From Clostridiales bacterium (lineage in GTDB: Bacteria > Bacillota > Clostridia > Christensenellales > Pumilibacteraceae), in contig JAISMM010000063.1 of the NCBI GenBank assembly GCA_031276725.1, forward strand, positions 1 through 53,230: 53,230 nucleotides of DNA, in the 5' to 3' direction. The position numbers and the translations under genes were made by a program. Below are positions 25,373 through 33,356 of the stretch, one piece after another. The notes below the pieces were generated by a model. That model saw only the letters and a list, made by a program, of their open reading frames with translations, was not told the DNA's origin and did no database searches. How positions within the stretch are numbered: the stretch's first letter is position 1; every line of letters starts with the position of its first letter.

Positions 25373-26073
25373 TACCAATTCACCTCCGAAACAAGCTTGG
25401 GCGAGTCGTTTTTGATAACGTCGCGGATAGCGCCGTTTTTAATGCGTATCACCTTGTCGGCGGCGTCGGCAAGAACCGAATTGTGCGTTACTATAACGAC
25501 GGTTCGGCCCGAGCGCGCCATATCCTGTAACAGCGACAAAATTTTTACGCCCGTTCCCGAATCGAGCGCGCCCGTAGGCTCGTCGCAAAGAAGCAGCTTG
25601 GAATTTTTGGCGAGCGCGCGGGCGATCGAAACTCGTTGCTGCTCGCCGCCGGACAGCTGCGAGGGGAACTTGTTCTTGTGTTCGCTAAGTCCCACGTCCG
25701 CAAGCGCCGAATCCGCCGGGACGTAATCGGGCGCGACGCTCTTTATAAGCGCGACGTTTTCAAAAACCGTGAGCGTGGGTATAAGGTTGTAGAACTGAAA
25801 AATAAACCCGACGTTTGCGGCTCTGTACTCCGTAAGCTCCCTGTCGCCGTACTTTTCGATATGCTTGCCGTCAAAAATTATCTCGCCGCCGCTCGCCGTG
25901 TCCATTCCCCCGAGCAAATTCAAAAGCGTACTCTTACCCGCCCCGCTCGGGCCGAGTATCACCGCGAATTCGCCCGCGTTAATTTCGAACGACGCGTTGT
26001 CGAGGGCAACCGTCCTTGATTCGCCGCTCCCGTAGATCTTAGATACGTTGTTAAACCGCGCGATAGCTTCCAT
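25372..26073 (-). CDS. ABC transporter ATP-binding protein (LolD/MacB type)
   Basis: 233 aa. Walker A GPSGAGKST (about residues 39-47), the Q-loop, signature LSGGEQQR (about 140-147), Walker B LLLCDEPTGALD and the switch histidine in VIVTHNSVL are all in place. The sequence IYGSGESRTVALDNASFEI is typical of the LolD/MacB/SalX subfamily that works with FtsX permeases. First gene of a five-gene operon that continues through the ECF transporter. Two promoters and a palindromic operator lie upstream. Confidence 0.92.
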   Translation of the reverse strand: MEAIARFNNVSKIYGSGESRTVALDNASFEINAGEFAVILGPSGAGKSTLLNLLGGMDTASGGEIIFDGKHIEKYGDRELTEYRAANVGFIFQFYNLIPTLTVFENVALIKSVAPDYVPADSALADVGLSEHKNKFPSQLSGGEQQRVSIARALAKNSKLLLCDEPTGALDSGTGVKILSLLQDMARSGRTVVIVTHNSVLADAADKVIRIKNGAIRDVIKNDSPKLVSEVNW

Positions 26074-26104
26074 TTATATTACCTCACAATACATAATACT
26101 ACAC

Positions 26105-26133
26105 ATTATATAGTATAACTATTTCCTTGTCAA
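26105..26133 (-). promoter_or_regulatory. Proximal promoter of the ABC/ECF operon
   Basis: On the minus strand TTGACA (26128-26133), 17 bases, TATAAT (26105-26110), a perfect sigma-A match. Transcription would start about 25 bases before the ATPase ATG and include the GAGGT ribosome site. Confidence 0.85.
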
Positions 26134-26208
26134 GCGATTATCAAGGTTTTTTGCAAATTTTCGACCGCCCCGCCGCAAAGCGACCGTTCCGATCCTTAAA
26201 AACACCTT

Positions 26209-26279
26209 AGTTACTCAACGGTAACTCCATTATACGCCCTTTTCGGCGCCGTGTCAAGCAAAAGTTAGCCATATCTAAC
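26209..26279 (-). promoter_or_regulatory. Distal promoter with palindromic operators
   Basis: On the minus strand TTGACA (26252-26257), 17 bases, TATAAT (26229-26234), again perfect. An inverted repeat AGTTAC-N6-GTAACT (26209-26226) covers the expected start site. A second, GTTAG-N6-CTAAC (26264-26279), lies just upstream of the -35 box. This is the layout of a repressor-controlled promoter; a TetR or MarR protein would fit, but none is adjacent. Confidence 0.7.
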
Positions 26280-26340
26280 AAAAAAATAGGAATATTTTGC
26301 CGTACGGCGGAAAACGCGAAAGAAATTTTAATAAAAACGC

Positions 26341-26375
26341 TTGCATAATTATTCATTATGGTGTATAATTATAAA
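26341..26375 (+). promoter_or_regulatory. argC promoter with two ARG boxes
   Basis: TTGCAT (26341-26346), 17 bases, TATAAT (26364-26369). Two sequences resembling the ArgR/AhrC site TGAATAATTATTCA lie 20 bases apart: TGCATAATTATTCA (26342-26355, 12 of 14 matches) and TGTATAATTATAAA (26362-26375). They cover the -35 and -10 boxes, so arginine-bound ArgR should repress argCBD. Confidence 0.75.
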
Positions 26376-26402
26376 TATCGACGCGGAGAGGAGTGAAATT
26401 TT

Positions 26403-27422
26403 ATGGTTAAAGTAGGCATTATCGGGGCTAACGGGTATACGGGCTTCGAGCTGTTGAGACTTTTGGCGGGCCACGCCGGGGTTAAGGTAGCGTACGCGGC
26501 GAGCCGTTCGGAGGCGGATAAGGACGTTTGCGGGCTTTACCCCGCGCTGGCGCCGCATTACGGATCGCTTAAATTTTCGGCGCCGTCGGTCGCGGCGGCC
26601 GTCGAAAGCAAGTGCGGTCTGGTGTTCACCGCCCTGCCGCACGGGGCGGGCGCGGCTATGTGCAAGGAGCTTGTTTCGGCGGGCATTAGGGTAGTGGATT
26701 TGTCGGCGGATTTTCGCTATAACGACATAGGACTGTACGAAAAAACTTACAATGTTGTCCACCCCGCCCGCGAGCTTAACGCCGAGGCGGTTTACGGACT
26801 GTGCGAAATCAACAGGGCGAAAATCAAAAGCGCGCGGCTTGTCGCGAATCCCGGCTGCTATACCACCGCCTCGATACTGCCGCTTTTGCCGCTTATAAAA
26901 GAGGGGCTTGTCGGGCGCGGCGGCATTATAATCGACGCCAAATCGGGCGTGACGGGCGCGGGGCGGCGGAGCGAAATTCCGTATAGCTTTTGCGAGACGG
27001 ACGGAAATTTTAAGGCGTATTCGGTAACGGTTCACCGCCATACGAGCGAAATCGAGGAGCAACTCGGGGTAACGCTGTCGTTCACTCCTCACCTTCTGCC
27101 CGTCAAGCGCGGAATTTTGGCGACAATCTACGCGGACTGCTCCGCCGACGGGGACGCGGTCGCGGCGGCGTACAAAAAGTATTACGGCGGCGAACGGTTC
27201 GTAAGCGTCGCGGGCGACTCTCTGCCCGAATTAAAGGACGTCAATTACGGCAACGTCTGCCGCATAGGCTACAAATTAGATAAGCGGCTGAACCGCATAA
27301 TAATCGTTTCGTGCCTCGACAACCTTATTAAGGGCGCGTCGGGTCAGGCGGTGCAAAATATGAACGTTATGTTGGGGTTTGACGAGGGCGAGGGGCTGCC
27401 CGTGTGCGCCGCCCACCTGTAA
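26403..27422 (+). CDS. argC: N-acetyl-gamma-glutamyl-phosphate reductase
   Basis: 339 aa, typical length. NADP-binding GIIGANGYTGFELLRLL starts the protein; the catalytic cysteine is in VANPGCYTTA (about residues 150-159) and the catalytic histidine region VTVHRHTSEIEEQL is present. It reduces N-acetylglutamyl phosphate to the semialdehyde, third step of arginine synthesis. Ribosome site GAGAGGAG. First gene of an arg cluster whose promoter overlaps two ARG boxes. argJ, which often follows argC in Firmicutes, is absent. Confidence 0.96.
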   Translation: MVKVGIIGANGYTGFELLRLLAGHAGVKVAYAASRSEADKDVCGLYPALAPHYGSLKFSAPSVAAAVESKCGLVFTALPHGAGAAMCKELVSAGIRVVDLSADFRYNDIGLYEKTYNVVHPARELNAEAVYGLCEINRAKIKSARLVANPGCYTTASILPLLPLIKEGLVGRGGIIIDAKSGVTGAGRRSEIPYSFCETDGNFKAYSVTVHRHTSEIEEQLGVTLSFTPHLLPVKRGILATIYADCSADGDAVAAAYKKYYGGERFVSVAGDSLPELKDVNYGNVCRIGYKLDKRLNRIIIVSCLDNLIKGASGQAVQNMNVMLGFDEGEGLPVCAAHL

Positions 27423-27490
27423 TTTTGAGGGCGGTAATTAGGGAACATAAGGCAAGTATCAAATTACACTTTCAAGGAGTTAGCTAAAAA

Positions 27491-28363
27491 ATGAATTTTT
27501 CGCGAGAGGAAATTATTAAAAGGGCCGACATTATAGTCGAGGCGTTGCCGTACATAAGCCGTTACAGCGGTAAGACGGTGGTTATAAAGTACGGCGGCAA
27601 CGCTATGAATAACCCCGACGTTTTGCGGACTATTTTGCAGGATGTTGCGACGCTTAAAATCGTGGGCGTGAATCCGGTTCTCGTTCACGGCGGCGGGCCG
27701 GAGATTAACGCTATGCTGCAAAGGCTCGGCATAAAGTCCGAATTTATTAACGGTATGCGCGTAACCGACAAGGACGCCATGGACGTTGTGCAGATGGTTC
27801 TTTGCGGCAAAATCAACAAGCGCATTACGGCGGCGCTCAACACCATGGGCGTTAAGGCGGCGGGGCTGTCGGGCGGCGACGGCGGTCTTATCGAGGTCGA
27901 AAAACTCCCCGTAAAGGACGGCGTCGATTACGGCTACGTGGGCAAAATCGTCAAAATAAACACGCGCGTTTTGGAGTCGCTTTTGTCGGAATTTATTCCC
28001 GTCATAGCGACCGTGGGCGTCGATAAGGACGGCGCCGTCTATAACGTGAACGCGGACGTCGCGGCGGGCGCTATCGGCGGCGCGTTGGAGGCGGAACGGC
28101 TTATGTTCCTGACGGACGTGGACGGAATCCGCGCCGACGAAAAAGATCCGGCAAGTCTTATTCCGCAAATATCCGTCGGCGAAATTCAAAAAATGATTAA
28201 ATCGGGCGCCGTAACGGGCGGTATGCTGCCCAAAGTGGCAAGCTGTATCGACGCCTTGAACGAGGGAATAAAAAACGTGCTTATAATAAACGGCGCTATC
28301 CCCCATTCGATATTGTTGGAGCTTTTTACCGATTCGGGCATCGGCACTTTGGTAACCAAATAA
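27491..28363 (+). CDS. argB: Acetylglutamate kinase
   Basis: 290 aa. Conserved KYGGNAM near the N-terminus, the substrate-binding HGGGPEINAML, and GGMLPKV towards the C-terminus are all characteristic. It phosphorylates N-acetylglutamate, the second committed step. The C-terminus carries the extra helix seen in arginine-feedback forms only in part, so feedback sensitivity is uncertain. Ribosome site AAGGAG. Lies 68 bases after argC. Confidence 0.96.
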   Translation: MNFSREEIIKRADIIVEALPYISRYSGKTVVIKYGGNAMNNPDVLRTILQDVATLKIVGVNPVLVHGGGPEINAMLQRLGIKSEFINGMRVTDKDAMDVVQMVLCGKINKRITAALNTMGVKAAGLSGGDGGLIEVEKLPVKDGVDYGYVGKIVKINTRVLESLLSEFIPVIATVGVDKDGAVYNVNADVAAGAIGGALEAERLMFLTDVDGIRADEKDPASLIPQISVGEIQKMIKSGAVTGGMLPKVASCIDALNEGIKNVLIINGAIPHSILLELFTDSGIGTLVTK

Positions 28364-28418
28364 AGCCGACTTCGTCAAAGCGGCATAAAACGATACAACC
28401 GAACATAAGGATACGATT

Positions 28419-29615
28419 ATGGATTTTAACAAAATAAAGGAACTCGACGCGAAGAATTATTTGACGGTGTTCAACCGGCTTAACGTTTGCTTTGTGCGCG
28501 GCGAGGGCAACAAGCTGTACGACTCGACTGGCAAGGAGTACGTCGACTTTATGGGCGGCGTCGCCGTAAATTGTCTTGGGTACAATCACCCGGGGCTTGT
28601 GGCGGCTATAAGCGGACAGGCCGCGAGGCTGATACACATATCGAACATTTTTTATAACGAGCCGCAAGCCGTTCTTTGCGAAAAGCTTGTCGAAAATACC
28701 ATATTCGACCGCGTTATGCTGGTCAACAGCGGCGCGGAGGCGAACGAGGCGGCTATTAAGCTTGCGCGAAAATACTTTTTTAACAAGGGCGAAAAGCGTT
28801 CGACTATCCTTTGCGCCGAAAATTCGTTCCACGGCCGCACGCTCGCCACGGTTACCGCCACGGGTCAAAGCAAGTATTCCGCGCCCTATGCCCCGCTCCC
28901 CGGCGGCTTTAAGCACGCGCCGTACAACGATTTCGAGGCGTTAAAGGCCGCTATGACGGACGACGTGGGCGCGCTTATGCTCGAATGCATTCAGGGCGAA
29001 AGCGGCGTCGTTCCCGCCGTCTACGACTATCTTGTGAACGCCTACGCGCTGTGTAAATCGCGCGGCGCGCTTATGATACTCGACGAGGTGCAGACGGGTA
29101 CGGGGCGCACCGGCAAAATGTTCTGCTTTGAGCATTTCGGCATACAGCCCGATATAGTTACGCTGGCGAAGGGACTCGGGGCGGGCTTCCCCATCGGCGC
29201 GGTGCTTGCCCGGGGCGAGGCGGCCGCCGCGTTTAAGCCCGGCGACCACGGCTCGACCTTCGGCGGCAATCCCCTCGCGTGCGCCGCCGCGAACGTCGTT
29301 ATGGACGAATTGTTGAATACCGATTTGCTGACGCGGATCGAGCGCAACGGCCGCTATTTGAACGCGCGGCTCTCTAAGCTCAAAAAGCACAACTTTGTCG
29401 CGGACGTTCGCGGTACGGGACTCTTGCAGGCGTTGGCGCTGTCGGATAAGCTCAAAAACGCCGAGGTCGCCGGCAAAATGCTCCACCGCGGCTTTGTGAT
29501 AAACGCGTGCGGCAACAACACCCTGCGGTTCGCGCCCCCCTACACTATCACCAAGGACGAAATCGACGCCCTCGCCGACTCGCTCGCCGACTTATTCGCC
29601 AATACGAATATATAA
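28419..29615 (+). CDS. argD: Acetylornithine aminotransferase
   Basis: 398 aa class III aminotransferase. PLP pocket residues NSGAEANEAAIKLARK, the aspartate in LDEVQTGTGRTG and the lysine in TLAKGLGAGFPIGA are clear, as is the GSTFGGNPLACAA block. It makes N-acetylornithine from the semialdehyde with glutamate. May also serve in lysine synthesis, as in other bacteria. Ribosome site AAGGATA. Third gene after argC and argB. Confidence 0.94.
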   Translation: MDFNKIKELDAKNYLTVFNRLNVCFVRGEGNKLYDSTGKEYVDFMGGVAVNCLGYNHPGLVAAISGQAARLIHISNIFYNEPQAVLCEKLVENTIFDRVMLVNSGAEANEAAIKLARKYFFNKGEKRSTILCAENSFHGRTLATVTATGQSKYSAPYAPLPGGFKHAPYNDFEALKAAMTDDVGALMLECIQGESGVVPAVYDYLVNAYALCKSRGALMILDEVQTGTGRTGKMFCFEHFGIQPDIVTLAKGLGAGFPIGAVLARGEAAAAFKPGDHGSTFGGNPLACAAANVVMDELLNTDLLTRIERNGRYLNARLSKLKKHNFVADVRGTGLLQALALSDKLKNAEVAGKMLHRGFVINACGNNTLRFAPPYTITKDEIDALADSLADLFANTNI

Positions 29616-29700
29616 GACACTTTTATTAATCCGTCGCCCGCCGCCCCAAACAGCTCGCAACCGCCCCGCTTATTTGTTGATTCCAAGACGCTTAAAACGC

Positions 29701-29729
29701 TTGTATAATATTGTCGGTCGTGTTATAAT
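29701..29729 (+). promoter_or_regulatory. Promoter of argF
   Basis: TTGTAT (29701-29706), 17 bases, TATAAT (29724-29729). It implies separate transcription of argF and the GNAT gene, about 65 bases before the argF start. ARG-box-like matches here are weak. Confidence 0.7.
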
Positions 29730-29801
29730 GATTGGGTGAAACCGCTTTCGACGTCCCTATTCGCCGCTAAAAATTAAATATCATAGGAGAACAAAACAAC
29801 A

Positions 29802-30743
29802 ATGGAACTTGCCTCGTACAAAAAAAAGGGAAGGCTCAACAACAAGCATCTTTTGACGCTGCGCGACTATTCCGTAGGCGAAATCTACGAAATACTTTCG
29901 TGCGCCCTGCGATTAAAATTCCTGCAAAAAAAGGGTAAAAAGCACGAATACCTGAAGGGCAAGACGCTTGCTATGATTTTTGAAAAATCGAGCACGCGCA
30001 CAAGGGTCAGCTTCGAGCAAGGCATCCGTCAATTGGGCGGCTCGCCGATGTTTCTTTCGAGCGCGGACATTCAGCTGGGGCGCAACGAAACGGTTCACGA
30101 CACCGTTCAGGTTTTGAACCGCTACGACATAGACGGAATTATGATGCGCACGTTCGAGCAAAGCAAGCTCGACGAGCTTGCCCGCTACGGCAATATGCCG
30201 GTAATCAACGGACTGTCGGACGACTTTCACCCCTGCCAGGTTTTGGCGGATCTTATGACGGTCTACGAGGCTTACGGCAGGTTCGGCGGCGTTAAGCTAA
30301 GCTACTTCGGCGACGGCGGCAACGTGGCGAATTCGCTTATGATAGGCGGCGCCAAGGTCGGACTCGACGTTTGCGTCTGCGGCCCCGCCGAGTACGCCCC
30401 CAAGCCCGAAATCGTCGCCGAGGCGCGCAAATTCGGCAAGGTAACCGTAACGGACGACCTTGACGAGGCCGCCCGCGACTGCGACGTGCTTTACAGCGAC
30501 GTGTTCTTTTCGATGGGGCAAAAGCCCGACCAAAAAAAGGAAAAGGCGCTTATGCCCTATCAGGTGAACGCCGGATTGATGGCTAAAACGAACCCCGATT
30601 CCGTGTTTATGCACTGTCTGCCCGCCCACCGCGGCGAGGAGGTTACGACGGAGGTTATCGACGGCCCGCGCTCGATCGTATTCGAGGAGGCCGAAAACCG
30701 CCTGCACGTTCAAAAGGCCGTTATGTATTTGTTGATGAAATGA
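29802..30743 (+). CDS. argF: Ornithine carbamoyltransferase
   Basis: 313 aa. Carbamoyl phosphate loop KSSTRTRVSFE (about residues 63-73), the HPCQVLADLMT block (about 145-155), and the ornithine-binding HCLPAHRGEEVT (about 269-280) are all present, distinguishing it from aspartate carbamoyltransferase. It forms citrulline. Ribosome site AGGAGA. Its stop codon overlaps the GNAT start as ATGA. Confidence 0.96.
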   Translation: MELASYKKKGRLNNKHLLTLRDYSVGEIYEILSCALRLKFLQKKGKKHEYLKGKTLAMIFEKSSTRTRVSFEQGIRQLGGSPMFLSSADIQLGRNETVHDTVQVLNRYDIDGIMMRTFEQSKLDELARYGNMPVINGLSDDFHPCQVLADLMTVYEAYGRFGGVKLSYFGDGGNVANSLMIGGAKVGLDVCVCGPAEYAPKPEIVAEARKFGKVTVTDDLDEAARDCDVLYSDVFFSMGQKPDQKKEKALMPYQVNAGLMAKTNPDSVFMHCLPAHRGEEVTTEVIDGPRSIVFEEAENRLHVQKAVMYLLMK

Positions 30744-31249
30744 AAGATTATGTTATAAGGCGCGCGGCCGCCGCCGACGTTCCCGAAATCTGCGCCGTAA
30801 CAAAACGCGCGTTCGCCGTCTACGCCGACGCCCTCGACGCTCCCGCCGACGTTTCCGCGCTTCACGAAACCGCCGACGAGGTAAATAAGGATATTGCCAA
30901 AAATAACGTGTTCGTCGCCGTAAGCGGCGGCGCCATTTTGGGTTCAATTCGCTGGTGCGCCCTGTCGGACTCGCTCGCCTACATATACCGCTTCGGCGTG
31001 GATCCGTCCGTTACGAAAGCCGGAATCGGCTCCGACCTTCTTAAAGCCGCCGTCGACGACTGCCAAGCAAAGGGCTTTAAGGCCGTCGCCCTCCACACAA
31101 ATTCCAAGTATTACAGCCTTGCCCGCTACTACTACGGCAAGCAATTCTACGTCCACTCCGTAACCACCGACCGCGGCTACCTGCGCGCCCTCTTTATAAA
31201 AGAACTGACAAGCGACCCTTACGACGTTTCACCCGCTTACAAAAAGTGA
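30740..31249 (+). CDS. GNAT-family acetyltransferase in the arginine cluster
   Basis: 169 aa GNAT fold. The acetyl-CoA pyrophosphate loop is seen in GVDPSVTKAGIGSDLLKAAV (20 residues, about 86-105), and the C-terminal motif in SKYYSLARYYYGKQFYVHSV (20 residues). It overlaps argF by four bases, so it is co-translated with an arginine gene. N-acetylglutamate synthases of several bacteria are GNAT proteins, and no argJ is present in the cluster, so a role in acetylglutamate formation is plausible. That is inference; a general small-molecule or protein acetylase is the alternative. Confidence 0.85.
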   Translation: MKDYVIRRAAAADVPEICAVTKRAFAVYADALDAPADVSALHETADEVNKDIAKNNVFVAVSGGAILGSIRWCALSDSLAYIYRFGVDPSVTKAGIGSDLLKAAVDDCQAKGFKAVALHTNSKYYSLARYYYGKQFYVHSVTTDRGYLRALFIKELTSDPYDVSPAYKK

Positions 31250-31320
31250 GTTTATGACCGCTCGCGCGGCGGGCGCCCGACCGCCGCGGTGTTACCGCCG
31301 CGCAATACTCTGTTCTCCCG

Positions 31321-32664
31321 CTACTTTTTTAGCAGCATATTCTTAATGTCTTGCACCGAGGTGCGGGTTTTGTTGCTGGTGTTGAGGGCTTGGGCGACCT
31401 TGTCGCGGGCGTGCATAACGGTGGTGTGGTCGCGGCCGCCGAAAATGTTGCCTATGGCGGCAAGGGGCAGGGCGAGAAGCTCGGTTATTATGTAGATGCA
31501 AATTTGGCGGGGCTCCACTATTTCGCGGCTCTTCTTTTTGCCGACAAGCTCGTCCTTAGAAACGCCGAAGTACTTGCAGGTGCATTCGATGACGGCGTCC
31601 GCCGAAACGGCTTCCTCGGTGCGGTCGGCGTAGTCCTTTAACGCCTCGCGGACGGTTTCGATTTTCGGCTCGGTTTCGTAGAGGCGCGAAAGAAAAATGA
31701 CCTTGTTTAGGAGTCCCTCCATATCGCGTATGTTGTTGCTCATATGCTCGGCCATAAACGCGAGCGTTTCGCCGGAGATATTGTAGCGCTCAATCTGCGC
31801 CTTTTTTTGCAAAATCGCTATGCGCGTCTCTAAATCGGGCGGCTGAACGTCGACTATAAGCCCCCACTCGAAGCGCGAGCGCAGGCGTTCCTCCAAATCT
31901 GGAATCTCCTTTGGCGGCCGGTCGGACGAAAGCACAAGCTGCTTGTTCTCGTCGTGCAGCTCGTTGAAGGTGTGGAACATTTCCTCCTGCGTGCCGGACT
32001 TGCCCGCGATAAACTGAATGTCGTCTATCATAAGCACGTCGGCGTTGCGGTACTTTTCGCGGAAGCCGCTGCTCTTGCCCTTTGTGGTTCTGATGGACTC
32101 GATAAACTCGTTGACGAATTTTTCGCTCGAAACGTACAAAACGCGCATAGACGGATTAGAAACGCGGACGGAATTGCCTATCGCGTGCATTATGTGCGTT
32201 TTGCCCAACCCCGCTCCGCCGTAGATGAACAGCGGATTGTGGCGCGCGCCCGGCTCGTCGGCGACGGCGCGCGCCGCCGCGTGCATAAAGCGGTTCGAGT
32301 TGCCCACGACAAAATTCTCGAAGTTATACTTGGGGTTTATGGGCGTAACCTCGATTTTGGGCGGCGGCTCGGGGCGCGGATCCGGGTCGGGCGCGTCCTC
32401 GGAATACTGCCCCGCCTCGGACGGTTCGGTAAGCACGATGTCGGTAAGGAGCGGATTTACGGCTTTGAGCGCGCGCAAAATCTCGCCGCGGAACTTTTCG
32501 TTGACGAAGTTTTTGGCGCTTTCGCAGCTTGCCATAAGCACGAGGCGCACGTCGATTATCGCGACCGGTTCGAGCGTCTTTATCCACACGTCAAAATTGA
32601 CGGCGCTCGTCTTAGTTTCAAGGTCGGTAAGCATTTTTGCCCAAAGCTCTTTCGCCGCGTTCAT
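31321..32664 (-). CDS. dnaA: Chromosomal replication initiator protein DnaA
   Basis: 447 aa. Domain I (about 1-80) is followed by a short Pro/Asp-rich linker (about 81-110), the AAA+ domain with Walker A GGAGLGKT (149-156) and Walker B LMIDDIQF, and domain IV with the DNA-binding signature GGRDHTTVMHARDKV near the C-terminus. It opens the origin of replication. It is unusually the second gene after a TetR regulator, only 11 bases apart, not next to dnaN. Only one TTATCCACA DnaA box was noticed nearby, inside the coding region, so oriC is probably not here. Confidence 0.97.
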   Translation of the reverse strand: MNAAKELWAKMLTDLETKTSAVNFDVWIKTLEPVAIIDVRLVLMASCESAKNFVNEKFRGEILRALKAVNPLLTDIVLTEPSEAGQYSEDAPDPDPRPEPPPKIEVTPINPKYNFENFVVGNSNRFMHAAARAVADEPGARHNPLFIYGGAGLGKTHIMHAIGNSVRVSNPSMRVLYVSSEKFVNEFIESIRTTKGKSSGFREKYRNADVLMIDDIQFIAGKSGTQEEMFHTFNELHDENKQLVLSSDRPPKEIPDLEERLRSRFEWGLIVDVQPPDLETRIAILQKKAQIERYNISGETLAFMAEHMSNNIRDMEGLLNKVIFLSRLYETEPKIETVREALKDYADRTEEAVSADAVIECTCKYFGVSKDELVGKKKSREIVEPRQICIYIITELLALPLAAIGNIFGGRDHTTVMHARDKVAQALNTSNKTRTSVQDIKNMLLKK

Positions 32665-32675
32665 TCGCCGTCCCC

Positions 32676-33254
32676 CTACTTTCGTTCCTGCACGTTAAAA
32701 AAGTAGTATTTAAGCACGCGCAAAAACATTTCCTCCGTCGTTTCGCGCGGGAGATTCTTGCGCAAAATATCAAAAATCGACGACAAAAACGCCTTGGCGA
32801 TAAGCTCCGCCATAACGCCGTCCACCGCCGAGGGCTCGGGATAGAGTTTGTTCAAAAACAGCTCCAAAACCAGCTTTGCCACTATCTCGTTAAAATCGTC
32901 GTAGCGCGTTGTGGCGCACTTGTCGACCAAAATAAGAACCTCCTTGCCGTACTCGTCGAATATCTGCAAAAGCTGCGACGCGAGCACCGCCATAAGCTCC
33001 TCGATCGAAAAATTGTTTTCCTCGTCCATAGTGGACAGCTTGCGGATTATCTTGGGAAGCTCCGTATACGCCGGCTTGACGATGGCGTCGAGTAACCCCG
33101 CCTTGCCGTCGAAATAGCGGTAAAGATTCCCCACGGGAACCCCCGCCGCCGTCGCTATCGCCGCAATATTGCCGCCCCTAAAACCGTTTTTAAGATATTC
33201 GGCGCGTCCCGCGTCTAAAATTCTGTCGTTGACAAGTTTTTTCTTGTACTGCAT
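32676..33254 (-). CDS. TetR-family transcriptional regulator
   Basis: 192 aa. The N-terminal HTH is clear: GGNIAAIATAAGVPVGNLYR (20 residues, about 27-46) followed by YFDGKAGLLDAIV. The C-terminal ligand-binding part is not assignable. Ribosome site GGAGG. It is first in an operon with dnaA. Ligand and targets unknown; if it represses its own promoter, dnaA expression would follow the same signal. Confidence 0.9.
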   Translation of the reverse strand: MQYKKKLVNDRILDAGRAEYLKNGFRGGNIAAIATAAGVPVGNLYRYFDGKAGLLDAIVKPAYTELPKIIRKLSTMDEENNFSIEELMAVLASQLLQIFDEYGKEVLILVDKCATTRYDDFNEIVAKLVLELFLNKLYPEPSAVDGVMAELIAKAFLSSIFDILRKNLPRETTEEMFLRVLKYYFFNVQERK

Positions 33255-33324
33255 AAGTATCCTCCGTTAAATACCGATTTTCCGACGGCCGCCAAAATAA
33301 CTCCGAACGCCGCCGCATACGTTC

Positions 33325-33353
33325 ATTATAACACTAAAAACGCGCAATGTCAA
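33325..33353 (-). promoter_or_regulatory. Consensus promoter of the tetR-dnaA operon
   Basis: On the minus strand TTGACA (33348-33353), 17 bases, TATAAT (33325-33330). A perfect sigma-A promoter about 70 bases before the tetR ATG. No separate promoter is visible in the 11 bases before dnaA. Confidence 0.85.
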
Positions 33354-33356
33354 ACT

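Larger units (their letters stand above)
26074..26402. promoter_or_regulatory. Divergent control region between the ABC/ECF operon and argC
   Basis: 329 bases without a gene. It holds two minus-strand promoters (26105-26133 and 26229-26257), two inverted repeats (26209-26226 and 26264-26279), and the argC promoter with two ARG boxes (26341-26375), listed separately. Confidence 0.75.

Noticed and set aside
31262-31290. GC-rich hairpin between the GNAT gene and dnaA as a terminator
   Set aside because: Stem CGCGGCGG/CCGCCGCG is present but no T-run follows on either strand, so it is not claimed as a terminator.
32577-32590. TTATCCACA DnaA box as evidence of oriC
   Set aside because: It lies within the dnaA coding sequence (codons for Val-Trp-Ile-Lys on the other strand) and has no cluster around it. 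A second single box lies inside an aminotransferase gene near 44541.
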